Shown here: positions 23,417 to 35,359 of the stretch, in pieces
Position numbering within the stretch: the first letter of the stretch is position 1
Layout of the letters: each line of letters begins with the position of its first letter
Source of the DNA: Parasponia andersonii
Taxonomy: Eukaryota > Streptophyta > Magnoliopsida > Rosales > Cannabaceae
Direction of reading: 5' to 3'
Length of the DNA: 64,000 nt
NCBI GenBank assembly: GCA_002914805.1
Contig: JXTB01000348.1
Location: forward strand, 100,617 to 164,616
Position numbers and translations under genes: made by a program
The notes under the pieces: model-generated
What the model saw: only the letters and a program-made list of their open reading frames with translations
The model's database searches: none
Told to the model about the DNA's origin: nothing

Positions 23417-26151
23417 CATCTTACTAGATAAGGGTTTCATACATCCTAGTTTTTCACTATGGGGTGCTCTAGTATTATTCGTAAAAAAGAAGGATTGGAC
23501 TATGAGATTGTGTATTGATTACTGGGAGTTGAACAAAGTAACCATTAAGAATAAATATCCTCTACCAAGGATAGATGATTTATTTGATCAGTTGTAGGGA
23601 GCTTTAATATTTTTAAAAGTCGATATGAGGTCAGGTTACCATTAGCTAAAGATGAAGGATGGAGATATTCCTAAAACAATCTTTAGAGTGTGTTATAGCC
23701 ATTATGAGATTTTAATGATGCCATTTAGTTTAACCAATGCCCCTATGGCCTTCATAGATCTCATGAATCGAGTTTTTAAAGACTATTTGGACAAGTTTAT
23801 CGTTGTGTTTATAAATGATATCTTAGTATAGTCACGATCCAAGGAAGAGCATATGGAACATTTGAGGACCACTTTGCAGATTTTAAAAGAGAAACAATCA
23901 TATGCTAGGTTTAAAAAGTGTGAATTTTAACTGAAGAAAGTATCTTTTCTAGGATATGTATTTTCTAAGGATGGTATATATGTGAATCCAACCAAAGTTG
24001 AAATAGAAAGCAAATGGTCTAGACCTACTAATACAACGAGACTAAGAAGTTTCTTAGGTTTATCGAGCTATTATAGGCATTTTGTTGAAGAATTTTCTAA
24101 GATTGCGATGCCTTTAACTCAATTGACGGGGAAAAATAATAAATTTGAATAGTCTGATACTTGTGAGAAGAGTTTTCATGGACTAAAGTAGAGATTAGTT
24201 TCGGCTCCTACCATCAGGTTGTGGAGGATTCGTTATCTACAGTGATGCCTCTAAGAAAAGATTTGGGTGTGCCTTGATGTAAAATAGAAGAGTCATTGCT
24301 TATGCTTCCAGACAATTAAAAGACTATGAATAGAATTACCCTACTCATGATTTAGAATTTGTAGCAGTGGTGTTTGTATTAAAAATTTGGAGGAATTACT
24401 TATATGGTAAACATTATACGATTTACATTGATCACAAGAGTTTGAAGTATTTATTCACATAGAAATAGTTTAACATGAGGCAAAGACGGTGATTCGAATT
24501 AGTGAAAGATTATGATTGTGAGATCAATTACCATCCTGATAAGGCAAATGTTATTGCTGATGCACTTAGTCATAAGTCTTTAGGAAGTTTGGTAGCTTTA
24601 TAGACACTACAGAAACCACTCTAAGAAGATTTATATAGGTCAGGATTTGAATTAATCACGGAGAAATTATCTGCTATGCCACTTCAATCTATACTACTAG
24701 AGAGAATTATACAAGGATAGCTTATAGATTCTTATTTAGTTAATCAAAAGCAATGATAGAAATAGAAAAAAAAAGACTAATTTCAATATCTCATATAATG
24801 AGATTATGAAATTCAATAAACTATGTATCCCTAATAATAATGGTCTTAAAAAAAAAAGATTCTAATGGAGGCTTACGGTACTCCTTACTCAATTCATCCT
24901 GGTACTATAAAGATATACAATGACTTAAAAATTTAATACTGGTAGCTTGGGATAAAACAAAGAAGTTGTTAATTATGTTGCACGGTGTTTAACATGTCAA
25001 TAGATAAAGGTAGAACATCAAAGGCTTGGTGGATTATTATAACCAATGTCAATTCTAGAATAGAAGTGGGAGGAAATTATTATGGATTTTTTTATAGGAC
25101 TACCGAGAACCACTAAACAACATGATGCTATTTGGGTGATTGTAGACATATATACAAAATCATCACATTTTCTTCCTTTTTGAATGACTTATACTATGAA
25201 TCAATTTGTAGAATTATTTGTTTGGGAGATAGTCAGATCACACGAGGTACCACTTTCTATTAATTATGAGCGTGATTCTAGATTTACTTCAAAATTTTTG
25301 GAGAGTATTCAAAAAGCAATGGGAACTATACTAAAGATTAGTATAATAATTCATCCACAAATAGACGGTCAATCTAAAAGGATAATTCAAACATTAGAAG
25401 ATATGCTTAGAGCATGTGTTTTAGATTCTCAAGGACTATAGAGTAAGTATTTGCCTCTAGTAAAGTTTGCCTATAATAATAGCTATTAGGCTACGATTAG
25501 TGTTACTCCTTACGAGATACTATATAGTAGGAAGTGCAGATCACCGATTCACTGGGACTAAATGGGTGAACAAAGATATCTTGGACTAAAACTAGTTAGA
25601 ATCACAATTGAAGCTATTGAAAAGATAAGAAAGAGAATGCAAGTGGCACACAACAGACAAGAGAGATATATCAGGTTAAGAAGGAGACCTTCGGAGTTTA
25701 ATATTGGAGATAAGATATTCTTAAAGGTGGCACCAATGAATTTTGAAAAAAAGGAAAAAAATTGAGTCCTAGGTATATTAGACCTTACAATATTCTTGAT
25801 AGAGTTAAAAAGTAGCTTATAGACTTACCTTACCACTAGCTTCTTTAAGTGTTCACAACATCTTCCATATCTTAATATTGAAGAAGTATGTTTTAGATCC
25901 TTCACATGTTTTAAGTCACAAGACATTAGAGTTATGTGAAGACTTGACTTATAAAGAACAACTAGTTCAGATCCTTTGACCGAAAAGAAAAACAATTGAA
26001 GAACAAAAAGATTCCATTAGTAAAAATCTTATGGCAAAACTGTATCATAGATGAAGCTACATAGAAATGTGCAGAAGATATAAAGAACAAATACCCTAAT
26101 ATCTTTGGTAAGCAAAATTTCGAATACAAAATTTTATTAGGAGGGAAAGAT
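23417..26151 (+). pseudogene. Gypsy pol remnant (RT, RNase H, integrase, chromodomain tail)
   Basis: RT starts at [16 protein letters not shown] (23430) and includes [20 protein letters not shown]. The catalytic box reads FINDIL instead of F-DDIL, so an essential Asp is replaced by Asn through a G-to-A change. RNase H follows at about 24240-24600 (YSDASKK, then HPDKANVIADALSH). Integrase lies at 24960-25560, with MDFFIGLPRT, HPQIDGQSK and LEDMLRACVLDSQ. The 25562-25765 reading KRMQVAHNRQERYI then NIGDKIFLKVAPMN is the integrase C-terminal part. VLSHKTLELCEDLTYKEQLV (about 25905) is the start of a chromodomain-type tail. Many Trp and Gln codons have become TAG or TGA. A purine tract aggagggaaaga (26140-26151) abuts the 3' LTR. 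Confidence 0.9.
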
Positions 26152-26525
26152 TGTGATGCTCAAACTTCTTACAGATTATAGTAACCAATAATAAGTATTT
26201 TGCATTGCATAAATATGTAAATTTTGAAAATTTTCTCATTTTCTTAAAATGACTATAAGAAGTTTACTATATCTTGAGTTATATATATGAACTATTTTGA
26301 TAATTAGATTTATATTTGAAATATGGCATTGTATATATGAATAGGCACTAAGAAATCTGCACGAATCCCAAAGTTTTTTTTTTTTTTTTTTTTTACATTT
26401 GTTGATAAAGTCACATTAATTGTAAAACTAAGGGATATTTAATTACTTGTTAGTGGACCCTTAGGTTTTAGTGTAATTATTAGTTAAATTTATAAAGTTT
26501 ATATATATATATATAAATATTTATA

Positions 26526-26764
26526 GGTTGCCAATCCAATAGGTATTTTTTTTTACCTATGGGTAGATATTTTTTTTTAGCCATTAGATCACTATCTAAT
26601 GGTGATCCAATGACTATAATGAAATGCATGACAAGATTTGCATCATTAATGCTCTTTCTCTCTCTTACTTTTTACAATAAAAAAATGTGCATGCTAAATT
26701 TTTATTGGCCAAATTGATACCTAAGCATAGGTAAAAAAAAAAAAATACCTACTGGATTGGTACC
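26526..26764. mobile_element. MITE copy 1 in the gypsy 3' LTR
   Basis: 239 bp. The ends are ggttgccaatccaatagg and, inverted, ggtaccaatccagtaggt, extending inward through T-runs to acctatggg/cccataggt. It sits inside the TA microsatellite of the LTR. It has 85-90% apparent identity to the next copy by eye. Confidence 0.9.
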
Positions 26765-26785
26765 CATATTTATATATATATATAT

Positions 26786-27026
26786 GGTTGCCAATCCAAT
26801 AGGTATTTTTTTTTCTTTACCTATGGGTATGTATTTTTTTTTAGCCGTTGGATCACCATTAGATGGTGATTCAATGGCTATAATGAAGTGCATGAAAAGA
26901 CGTGCATCATTAATGCTCTTTCTCTCTCTTATTTTTTACAATAAAAAAATTTGCATGCTAAATTTTCATTGGCCAAATTGATACTTGCCCATAGGTAAAA
27001 AAAAAAATACCCACTGGATTGGTGCC
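26786..27026. mobile_element. MITE copy 2, tandem to copy 1
   Basis: 241 bp, same ends (ggttgccaatccaatagg and, inverted, ggcaccaatccagtggg), same orientation as copy 1. The two are separated by about 21 bp of mostly TA sequence and followed by a TA run (27027-27054). There is no coding capacity. Superfamily not assigned. TA-rich targets are compatible with Tc1/mariner-like but do not prove it. Confidence 0.9.
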
Positions 27027-28968
27027 CTATATATATATATATATATATATATATTACGTTAGGATTAGTGGCTAGAGTTATACTTGGTGTAACTTTGACT
27101 TAGGTGGCATATTTTGAGATGTATTTCATTCTTAAGAAGACATCTATTTTATTAATTATATCTTAATCGCTTCTTTTTTTTTCAAAAAAAAAAAAAACTT
27201 AACTGATCTTGTTAGTTCAGCCATTAATATCACCCAAGTTATATATATTAGACTTAGTTCTGATGGTGCAAATGTGAGAACTTGATAGGTGGCCAGTGGT
27301 ATGTATAGGTTGGGCAAAGAAAAATAAGAAAGTAAGTCTTAGAGAGTATTAATTAAATTATTTTGAATACTTTAATGGTTCGTGATAATGAATTTAGTAA
27401 GAGTTTTTTCAAGACTAGATTTCTCATATTTTACTAGGAAAACTTTCTTCTACTGGAATTAAATTTTGAAATATTCTTTATAATATTGTTTTATATTATC
27501 TAAGTTTGTTGATTAAATTATTGGATATTTCAAAAGGATATATGTTGTTAGCTATTATATATATATATATGTGTATTTGTAATAAATGAAATTGTGATTT
27601 CCTAGTACCTAATATTGTAAAATGAGAAGTTTCAATTTACGACTACTTTTTTCGTGAGTTATGATTTGAGAACTTGATTTTAAAAGTTATCAGACAGCTT
27701 TGTGTGTATTTGGGACATGATACATTTATGAAAAAGTGCTACCTGTTTTACTTCTAGACAACAAGAATATTAGATTCATCTAACAACTAATTATGAGATT
27801 GATAAGGACTTAGTATTTATTTACTAGTGATTTCTTTAGAGTAATTAGAAGCTCAATCTTTTGGGGACAATCTAAACTGTATTATTTCCAGGTGATTTAT
27901 TTTTATTTTTATTTTTCTGTGTTATTTTTATTCTTTGAAATACTTCCTTAATTTCTTGACATTGCATAATTTATAGCTAGGAACTAGAACATAATTTATT
28001 ATCAAGAGTGTAGAATTTAGTATACCTTTTTCTTTTTTGTGTCAGTTTCTACATTTTTTTAAGGTAAGTAACATTTCACCTGTAATATAAGAATACTATA
28101 TAGATTGTATTAATTATGTAATTATGTGTTATGCGTCTTAATAAAGTGCATACATATCATTGCATAGATGGCATAAAATATTTATAGTTTTAAAGTCAAT
28201 ATATCAAGTACAATTATTAAATTTTTATTTTGAAAAGGAAAGGAAAAGTTTTGTATAATATGTTGCCTGGAAAGTTAGGATAGACATAAGATGCAGCGGA
28301 CCAATGCCCTAAATATATGAAAAGTATACCTATAACAAGTTAGATCCCAGTATGGATCTATATGTCTGCAACATGGGGATGGCCTTTGGTATACACTAAG
28401 GTTAATGTAGTTTTCATATAAAAACCTCTATGTTGCTTATGTTGTGACTACTTTTGATATATTATGTTATGTGGTTCAGTAATAGGTCTACTGTTCTGAC
28501 AAGGTAGTATAGTGCACAAAGGGCCCTTGTTAAGATATGATTTTAGAAAGTGTTTATCAAAAATTCTATGCATAATGTTGTTTATTGAGACATCATTCAC
28601 ATATTCATGTATTGTAGGTAATGATGGTTGATACTTAAGTATGTGGATAGATGCTAAACTCCTATCCTCATTGTGTATATGGATATTTTGACAAATTGAG
28701 AGTGAAGGGCCATATTTTGTTGTTACTACGAATGTAAATTGGCAGAGTTATTTTGGATACTGGTCTATTTTCAATACTGTTTGTACTGTATATGTTAACT
28801 AAAAAAATTTCTACTTTTTGAATAAAACTATAATTTTTTTTATTTATTAGCACACATAATTTTCTTGAATGATTATTTAAAAAAAATAGTTCATGTTTTT
28901 AAATGACTAAATAGCTTTTTGAAAGCCAACATACATATATAAATAAAAAATAAGGATGTTACAGGTTA

Positions 28969-29804
28969 TTATAAAAGGCTTACATCGATAAAGTGCTATG
29001 TATATATAGCATGATAGGATGTGTACCAAGAGATGTATCATAGCGAAAGGTGATAAATGCAGCTTGCTCCACTGTTCGACGAATGATCTTGAGATACAAG
29101 AAATGGAGAAATTTTCTTATGCTTTGACAATAGGAAGGCTTATGAATGCACAAGTATATATGCATCTAGACATAGCGTACAATATTAGAATGTTAAGCCA
29201 ATATCTTAGTAACTTGAGAATGTATCATTGGAAGGTAGCACAATAGGTAATATAGTATCTACAAAGAACTATGGACTATATGATTATATATTGGAGATTC
29301 AACTATTTGGAGATAGTGGGTTATTCCGACTCTAATTTTGTAGGTGTCTAGATAGTAAGAGATCCATTTTAGTCTATGTCTTCATGATGGCTCGAAAAGC
29401 TATCTCATGGAAAAATATGAGGCAAATACTTGTAGCTTCTTCTACTATAGTGACTAAAGTTATAGCTCGTTATAAATCATCGAACCAGGAGATATGGTTG
29501 CAGAACTTTATTATTGGGCTGCACATAATCAATGGCATAAAAAGACCATTGAAAACTAACTGTGATAATAAAGCCACCGAGTTGTATTCCAAGAATAATT
29601 GAAGCTCATCAAAGTCAATATACATTAATATCAAGTTTCTGATTGTAAAAGACAAAATTCAGAGTCTTCAAATATTGATTAAATATATGGGCACAATCTC
29701 TTTGATTACAGATCCGCTCACTGAGAGTTTTCCACCCGTATTTAATGACCATATTACTCAAATGAGAGTAGTTCATATTGATGATATATATGTAAAATGG
29801 GAGT
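28969..29804 (+). pseudogene. Split copia element: RT end and RNase H
   Basis: Continuation of the copia pol interrupted at 22550. KAYIDKVL occurs at 28975, then after a shift CSTNDLEIQEMEKFSYALTI and GRLMNAQVYMHLDIAYN (29019-29246). RNase H continues at 29384-29602 with ARKAISWKN and TNCDNKATELYSKNN. The C-terminal copia motif TISLITDPLTESFPPVFNDH is at 29675-29750. A purine-rich aaaatgggag (29794-29803) is the likely polypurine tract before the 3' LTR. Confidence 0.9.
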
Positions 29805-29814
29805 TGTATTTGAA

Positions 29815-29852
<38 letters not shown>

Positions 29853-30845
29853 ACATGTTTATGTTTATCTTATCAATCTAAGGTTTTATGTTTTATATAT
29901 TTGATTGAAAACTCTAAAATAAAATTGAGGATTTTCTATTGCAAGTTAGCACATAGTAAATTGCAATAGTTTTTAAAGTGTTTGGTAGACCTATTGCAAT
30001 AGTTTTTAAAGTGTTTGGTAGACTCTTTTGAGTCACTAAGTAGGACGTTGGGAATAGGCATGTTTAAGATCTCACATTACATATAATTTTCATACTATAT
30101 CCATACTTAATCTACATTGTTGATTATGCTAGTATTATGACTATTAATGGCCCCATTACTTACAAGTGTAATCTTATAATTGTAATGAAGGTTGCTTTGA
30201 TTCTATATTGATATGATTAATGGACCAGATCGTTAGGAGATATTTCTGGTTATAGATAGCAAGAGATGAGCTCAAATCAATTTTTGCCATGTACTTAATT
30301 GACATATGTGGCCAAAGTGAGAGATTACAGCATTTTTCTATTATGGGCTTACATATTAATATGTTTTGTACATGGGCCTGACTATCTATGCAGGAGCCCA
30401 ACATTTTAAGTGATCTAACTAAAGGTTAAGAACTGGATTCACAGAAACATCAAGTTATAATAGTATGAGTCAATTAAGTATAGAAGACCCAATGCCAGAC
30501 TAACTATGAGTGATATAATTAAGAGGGGTTATGATCCCTAAGATACAAGTACTGAGAAAATTATCATACAGTTTTCTTATGTTCTTCTCCACCCATCTAG
30601 AGAAAACTTTGAGGAAAATCTGCTTTGTAATCTTAGAAGGTCAAACAACACAAGGATTGCTTCTTCATGGATTCCGTATGCTTTCTTTCGCTAACTTTTG
30701 TTAATTCAACAATGTATGCCTAATGACTTACCTGTAAATTTTGTATCGCTCTTATGGCTTGTAATGTATATGCAAAGTTCTTGATATGAATACTTAGATT
30801 ATGAACACCTCGTGCAATTTGAATAAATTCTCTTTTGTTCTAACA
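29805..30845 (+). repeat. 3' LTR of the split copia element
   Basis: Starts TGTATTTG after the purine tract and ends CTAACA. It contains a TA microsatellite at 29818-29847. Its last part matches the 5' LTR remnant ending at 15390. With the nested gag-only (16230) and gypsy (22551) insertions subtracted, the internal region is about 5.0 kb, normal for copia, which supports these borders. Confidence 0.8.
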
Positions 30846-31305
30846 AAAAGTAGTACAATAGGTATATTTCAAGGGTTATTAATCTCGTTAAGAGAATTAT
30901 ATCATCCACTGAAAAGTTGATAAGTGAGCACTTTGTAGTAATCACCCTCCAAAAGGAATTAATCTATTAATTAGGAATATATTTTGAGTTAAATTGTCGA
31001 CTTTTAAGTGGATGAGACAACAAATGTGACGGTAAAATGAAATAGGTAAATCTATTACGTTATTTTATATTTAATCTTTTTGAACCTATCTAAGTGGCTA
31101 ACTTTACTTGTGACATCTTCTTTCCTTTTTCCAACTCCTGTGTGTAGAGAACATGACTTGTCTGATCTGAATTCAAATTTCAAATGCCAAGGAAAACATG
31201 AATTCTTCGGATGCCTCTCTCTCTTACCTAAATTGGTGCTGCTATCACTACATGTGCGTTATAATTCAATAATTATTATTTTTTCAAAGAATTGTCGCAG
31301 AAAAC
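30846..31305. other. Region downstream of the FUSC-like gene
   Basis: Lies between the copia 3' LTR and the gene's stop codon and should contain the 3' untranslated region on the minus strand. I see no strong AATAAA signal and no other gene. Confidence 0.5.
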
Positions 31306-33359
31306 TTAATGCATTGTTGAAGGATTCTCCCATTTGATTAATTCTTTTACTTCTTTCTCAATGTCCTTAGCTTCCCTTGCGAAACTATGGATGCAGAAGA
31401 CGAGGCCACCCAAACAAAGAGCCATTTGTCTCTTAAGATTGTCTGCAACTCCGCAGTCGCGAGAATATATCTTGTCGATGAATTCCTCTAAATGTCGAAT
31501 TAGAATGTCCTCTGCGTCTTCGTCATCTCCAACCAAATGCCAAAATGCATTTTCAATGTTGCATGACAAGTTTTCTACTTGGAAGTCCTTTTTCAACGCC
31601 ACTTGGAGGGTTGTGGCAGAAGAGGCTTCTTCCTCAAGGCATCTCAGTGACGATCCAACTCTCCTGCGGAACAGCTCTATATCATAATTGACTTGCTTCA
31701 GCTGCTCCTCCAAATCATCTTCAAGTTGCTGTGACGCTTCTGAGATGAACTCTATTTTATAGGCCACAAAATGCAAAAGATTCACCAAAGTTGAAAATGA
31801 CCTCAACAGCTTATGGTAGCAACTACCGTTGAAGGGGACGAACCAAAAATTGGGCTCCATCTCAGCCTCTGCAATGAATGTTTCTAATTCTTTGACATGG
31901 TATTTCAACTCATGAAGTTTTTCTCTGAGTCTCCCAGAAGAAGCCAGAGCATTCTCCTTCGAAGAACAAATAACTATGTTCTCTACGCAATATCGAAACA
32001 CTCTCATACTCTGTGAAAGTTGAGACTTTGCAAGAGTTGCTGCTCTTGAATGATTGAAGAGAAGCTCTACTAAGATGAAGCAGATTAGTCCAATTGTTGC
32101 CTCCGTGATTCTAGCGATTGCAAACTCGGTTGGAGAGCCATAATCTCTCCTACCCAAGATTAATAATGCGCCAATAGCTGCGGAGAAGGCACCCGCTTGG
32201 CCATACGTCTTGCTGTGGATTAGAAAGCTGGTGAAGATGATCCAAGGTAGCAGAAGTAAGAATCTCAGCTCAAGAAACCTTGGGAATAGAAATGAACATA
32301 AAACTCCATATATAGATCCCATTGCTGTCCCCTGCGCTCTATCATTTGCAAGTGTGAATATGGCATGCCGTCCTGTTACGAAACTGATTGCAATCATCAG
32401 TCCTGACCAATATCCATTTGTCTTGTCATACATCAACCCGAACAACGTAGCAAATCCCAACGAAATCGAGCACTTGAATGCGAACACTAACTTTTGGCGG
32501 CTGCTGCTTGGTGGCCTTATAATCAGGTTGTTTAAGGGCCTTTGGAAGCTATTCGACGTTCCATTTGATTCTTCAGTCTTCTTGGGAGTGTTGTCTGAGT
32601 TTGGGATAGTGGGTGGATCACCTTGGAGGAATTCCATACAATACAGAATAAATAGAGCCGCCGGATTCTTAGGGATGGAGAAGGAGGTGGTGGTGGACTT
32701 GGCAGGCGAAGGCCGTTTCTCTGAAATTTCACTCTCTCCCTCAGAAGACTCAATGCACTTGGCAATATTCTTTAATTTAAGTCCTATAATTCGTTCTTTG
32801 GACATTTGCAGAACTTGTTCCCACTCTTTATCAATCATGCCAATATGTAATAATTCAGGCGAAAACAACAAGGCTATCTGCATCCCCCTCAAAGGCACTT
32901 CCACTTCTTGCAATTTTTCTCCCAAATCCTTCAAACTAGATTTAAGGAGCTTGATGGACGGCCTCTCCCACGCCATGCCTCCCTGTTTTGACAAGAAATT
33001 AGTGACTATTGCAAGCTATCTATCTTATCTATTGAAACTGGGTAAATGTACTTATTTATAAGCTAAACAATGGTATTATGTTTTGCAGCAAGGAATATGA
33101 ATGTGTGCTTACTTGATTGTCTCTGACAATTTGAAGAAGTTCGAGTCCTGTTTTAGAAAGACACTTTTCTTGAGCTATCAATTCTCGTGTAGCTGCAGCT
33201 GTACTAGTATCATGGGTAGAGAGCGCTTCCACGATAAGACACAGCCTCTTGGAAGCATTTTCAGTATATAAGCTGCAAGCTCTCTTAACCTGTGAACGTT
33301 ACAATCAACAACGATTAATAGCTGCTAAGGGTTAATGACTATAGGCTTTAATATATGCA

Positions 33360-33400
<41 letters not shown>

Positions 33401-34003
33401 CACGTGTTATTTGTTGGGAGGTTGTATCGATCAAATGCGCCCTTTAATGCTTGTCAGGTGGTGGCTTTTATTTGTTCCTTTTTGGGAAATCTGAATAAAG
33501 TTTTGAACATTTTTTGTTTTAAACCATTGATTAGTTGCAACAAACACATGATGATATGTTTTTTCTATACTCGTATGCTTGTCCACCGAACATCAAATAA
33601 TGGCACAATTAGTCCTAAAATATCTAATTTGTGTCAATTTAGTCTTCAAAATTTCAATTGTATTAATTGAACCTCAAATATTCTGATTTGTAATAATTTA
33701 CACTATTTAAATTGTAATTTATTATCAATTTTCTGACTAGATAATTGCTACAAGTTACCATAAATTGAATAGTTCATAATCATTCCTGTCATAAACCTAA
33801 TTTTAAATGGTTAATGTTAATGTCAAAAAAGCTTCTTTCATCTTGGTTTAACTGACTGGCTATTATAAAGTGCAACAAAGAATAGATTAAGTAGTTCAAT
33901 AATTTAGCTGCTACTTTTTTTAATTTAATTTGAGCTGTGCCACCAATAGGCGCGTCTAACGTGGGTCTCACTGTGCTATTGGCTCCGTACTACACATGAG
34001 GAA

Positions 34004-34059
<56 letters not shown>

Positions 34060-35359
34060 TAAATCCAGGCCAGCAATTTTCAAACAGATTCACACTTGGG
34101 CCAATTCAATGAAACAATTTCGATTGTCCAAGAAATAAAATCCGCTACTTAGGATCCACGACAAGATTGATACGTGTTACAATTTTTATTAGTGTGTGTA
34201 CTTTATAGGTGCCCAACTCCTATTAAATATAACACATATACTAAGGCGTTTAGTCGATCAATATCACATTATTTTAGACATATTCCATCTGATCTACATT
34301 AAATGTGTTTGCAAAAATATTTTCAAATGATTCAACCCAATTTGCAAATACGCTTATTTTTTATCAGTTATTTGGGCAAGATTAATTAATAAGCCCATAT
34401 TATTCGTCTTTAACTTGGTTTTTTTGTTATTGATTTTAGATTTTACCACAAAATTGGCTCTTTTTACATGTTTGGCCGACTAGTCCTTATTTTGTATATA
34501 TATTTTTAAAATTTTAAAAGGATACAATCATAATAGTATAGTAAAATCTACGATTTCATAAAATAACCAAATTATATATAAAATTATGAATATATTATAT
34601 GTGATTATGACGTAAAAATTATGAAAATGAGTGTATATATGTAAATGATTCTTTTTTATAAGTGCTGATTGGAGTGGATAATATTTTCAAATTGATAATA
34701 CATGCTCCAAGCCAATCCATGTATGTGTCAATTGAATTGGATGAGACGAATTTTGGTGGATTATATACTACTGAAAACTGAACCATGCATTAATAATTCA
34801 CGTAATATACCTCCCAGTGAGCTAGTCGAGGAAACGGAAATAACGTAGCTAAAACTGAAGCCAGAGCCCCGAGCGCCGTACTCGACGCCACGTGAATTGG
34901 GTGCATGAAAGGCCTAGTTTGTGCACCATAAACCACAGTCCCCACATACACAATCACAGTCTGTCCGAAGGCAAGCCGCTTGCACAGCAGAGGCGTCGAC
35001 TCTGGAAGTGCCGCCACAAAGGCGCTGAGCGCTACCGCCACGGCCGCCAGCGCATTCGTGAACCGGGCTGGGCCGATCAGCCACAAGCTCAGCATGGAGG
35101 GGATCAGAACTTGGACCGCCGCATAGACGACGAGCCAGAAGCCTCTGAGGGTGCCGCCAAGCGTCGCCTCCGACACTATTAAGATGGTCGTGACGTAGGA
35201 AAAGGCCGAGTACGACAACAAGCGCTGGAGAGGCTCGGGGCCGTAAAGTGTGGTGCAGCCAACTATGGTGCATGCTAAGACAGTCCGCAGGGCGCACCCG
35301 AGACGCGTGCGCCACAATGTGTTGTGGGTTTGGTGATGAGCTGATGCCGTAGAGTTCAT
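31306..35359 (-). CDS. FUSC/AaeB-like membrane protein, three exons, intact
   Basis: Exons 35359-34811, 33289-33113 and 32982-31306, all joined in phase 0 with GT/AG introns of 1521 and 130 bp, give 800 residues. Residues 1-183 are strongly hydrophobic and contain ALRTVLACTIVGCTTLYGP, the start of the plant family annotated as fusaric acid resistance or p-hydroxybenzoate efflux (AaeB-like) proteins. A second membrane block at about residues 406-551 includes TNGYWSGLMIAISFVTGRHA and LANDRAQGTAMGSIYG, the FUSC core. The C-terminal ~250 residues are charged, helical and probably cytosolic. Length matches the plant family. The start chosen is MNSTASAH at 35359, because the family begins shortly before WRTRLG. 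Frames upstream to 35482 look like leader. Exon 1 is much more GC-rich than its surroundings. The family is presumed to export or move aromatic acids or other anions, but plant substrates are poorly known. It is the only unbroken host gene here. Confidence 0.93.
33290..34810 (-). other. Intron 1 of the FUSC-like gene
   Basis: Donor GTATAT after codon GAG at 34811, acceptor CACAG before GTTAAG at 33289. It holds two long TA microsatellites (33362-33399 and about 34007-34056) and AT-rich filler with no exon-like reading. Intron 2 is 33112-32983 (GTAAGC to AACAG). Confidence 0.88.
34006..34057. repeat. TA microsatellite (about 25 units)
   Basis: Uninterrupted TA dinucleotides inside intron 1 of the FUSC-like gene. 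A shorter AT run of about 19 units is at 33362-33399. Confidence 0.97.

Larger units (their letters stand above)
22551..28963 (+). mobile_element. Internally deleted Ty3/gypsy (chromovirus-like) element inserted in copia pol
   Basis: Bounded by TGTGACACTC at 22551 and GATGTTACA ending at 28963. Flanks are GGCTA (22546-22550) and GGTTA (28964-28968), a 5-bp target duplication with one C/T difference. The 5' LTR is cut after 866 bp and joins directly to mid-RT, so the rest of that LTR, primer site, gag and protease are missing. RT, RNase H, integrase and a degraded chromodomain tail remain, all with stops. Removing the element restores the copia reading across LGL and KAYID. Confidence 0.9.
26152..28963 (+). 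repeat. 3' LTR of the gypsy element (2.8 kb, with two MITE insertions)
   Basis: Begins TGTGATGCTC after the purine tract and ends GATGTTACA. Without the two MITEs it is about 2.3 kb, close to the 2.17-kb solo LTR at 52275-54440 (minus strand), which starts with the related TGTGATGCCC. The part beyond 27555 has no counterpart in the deleted 5' LTR. Readings inside are chance ORFs. Confidence 0.85.

Noticed and set aside
26702..26981. Overlapping ORFs on both strands
   Set aside because: Fall in the MITE pair and TA repeats. Chance readings of inverted repeats.
32210..33061. 283-codon plus-strand ORF
   Set aside because: Antisense to exon 3 of the FUSC-like gene. No recognisable domain, and the minus strand fully explains the open frame.
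34892..35315. ORFs on both strands in the GC-rich block
   Set aside because: Shadows of exon 1 of the FUSC-like gene, open only because the exon is GC-rich.
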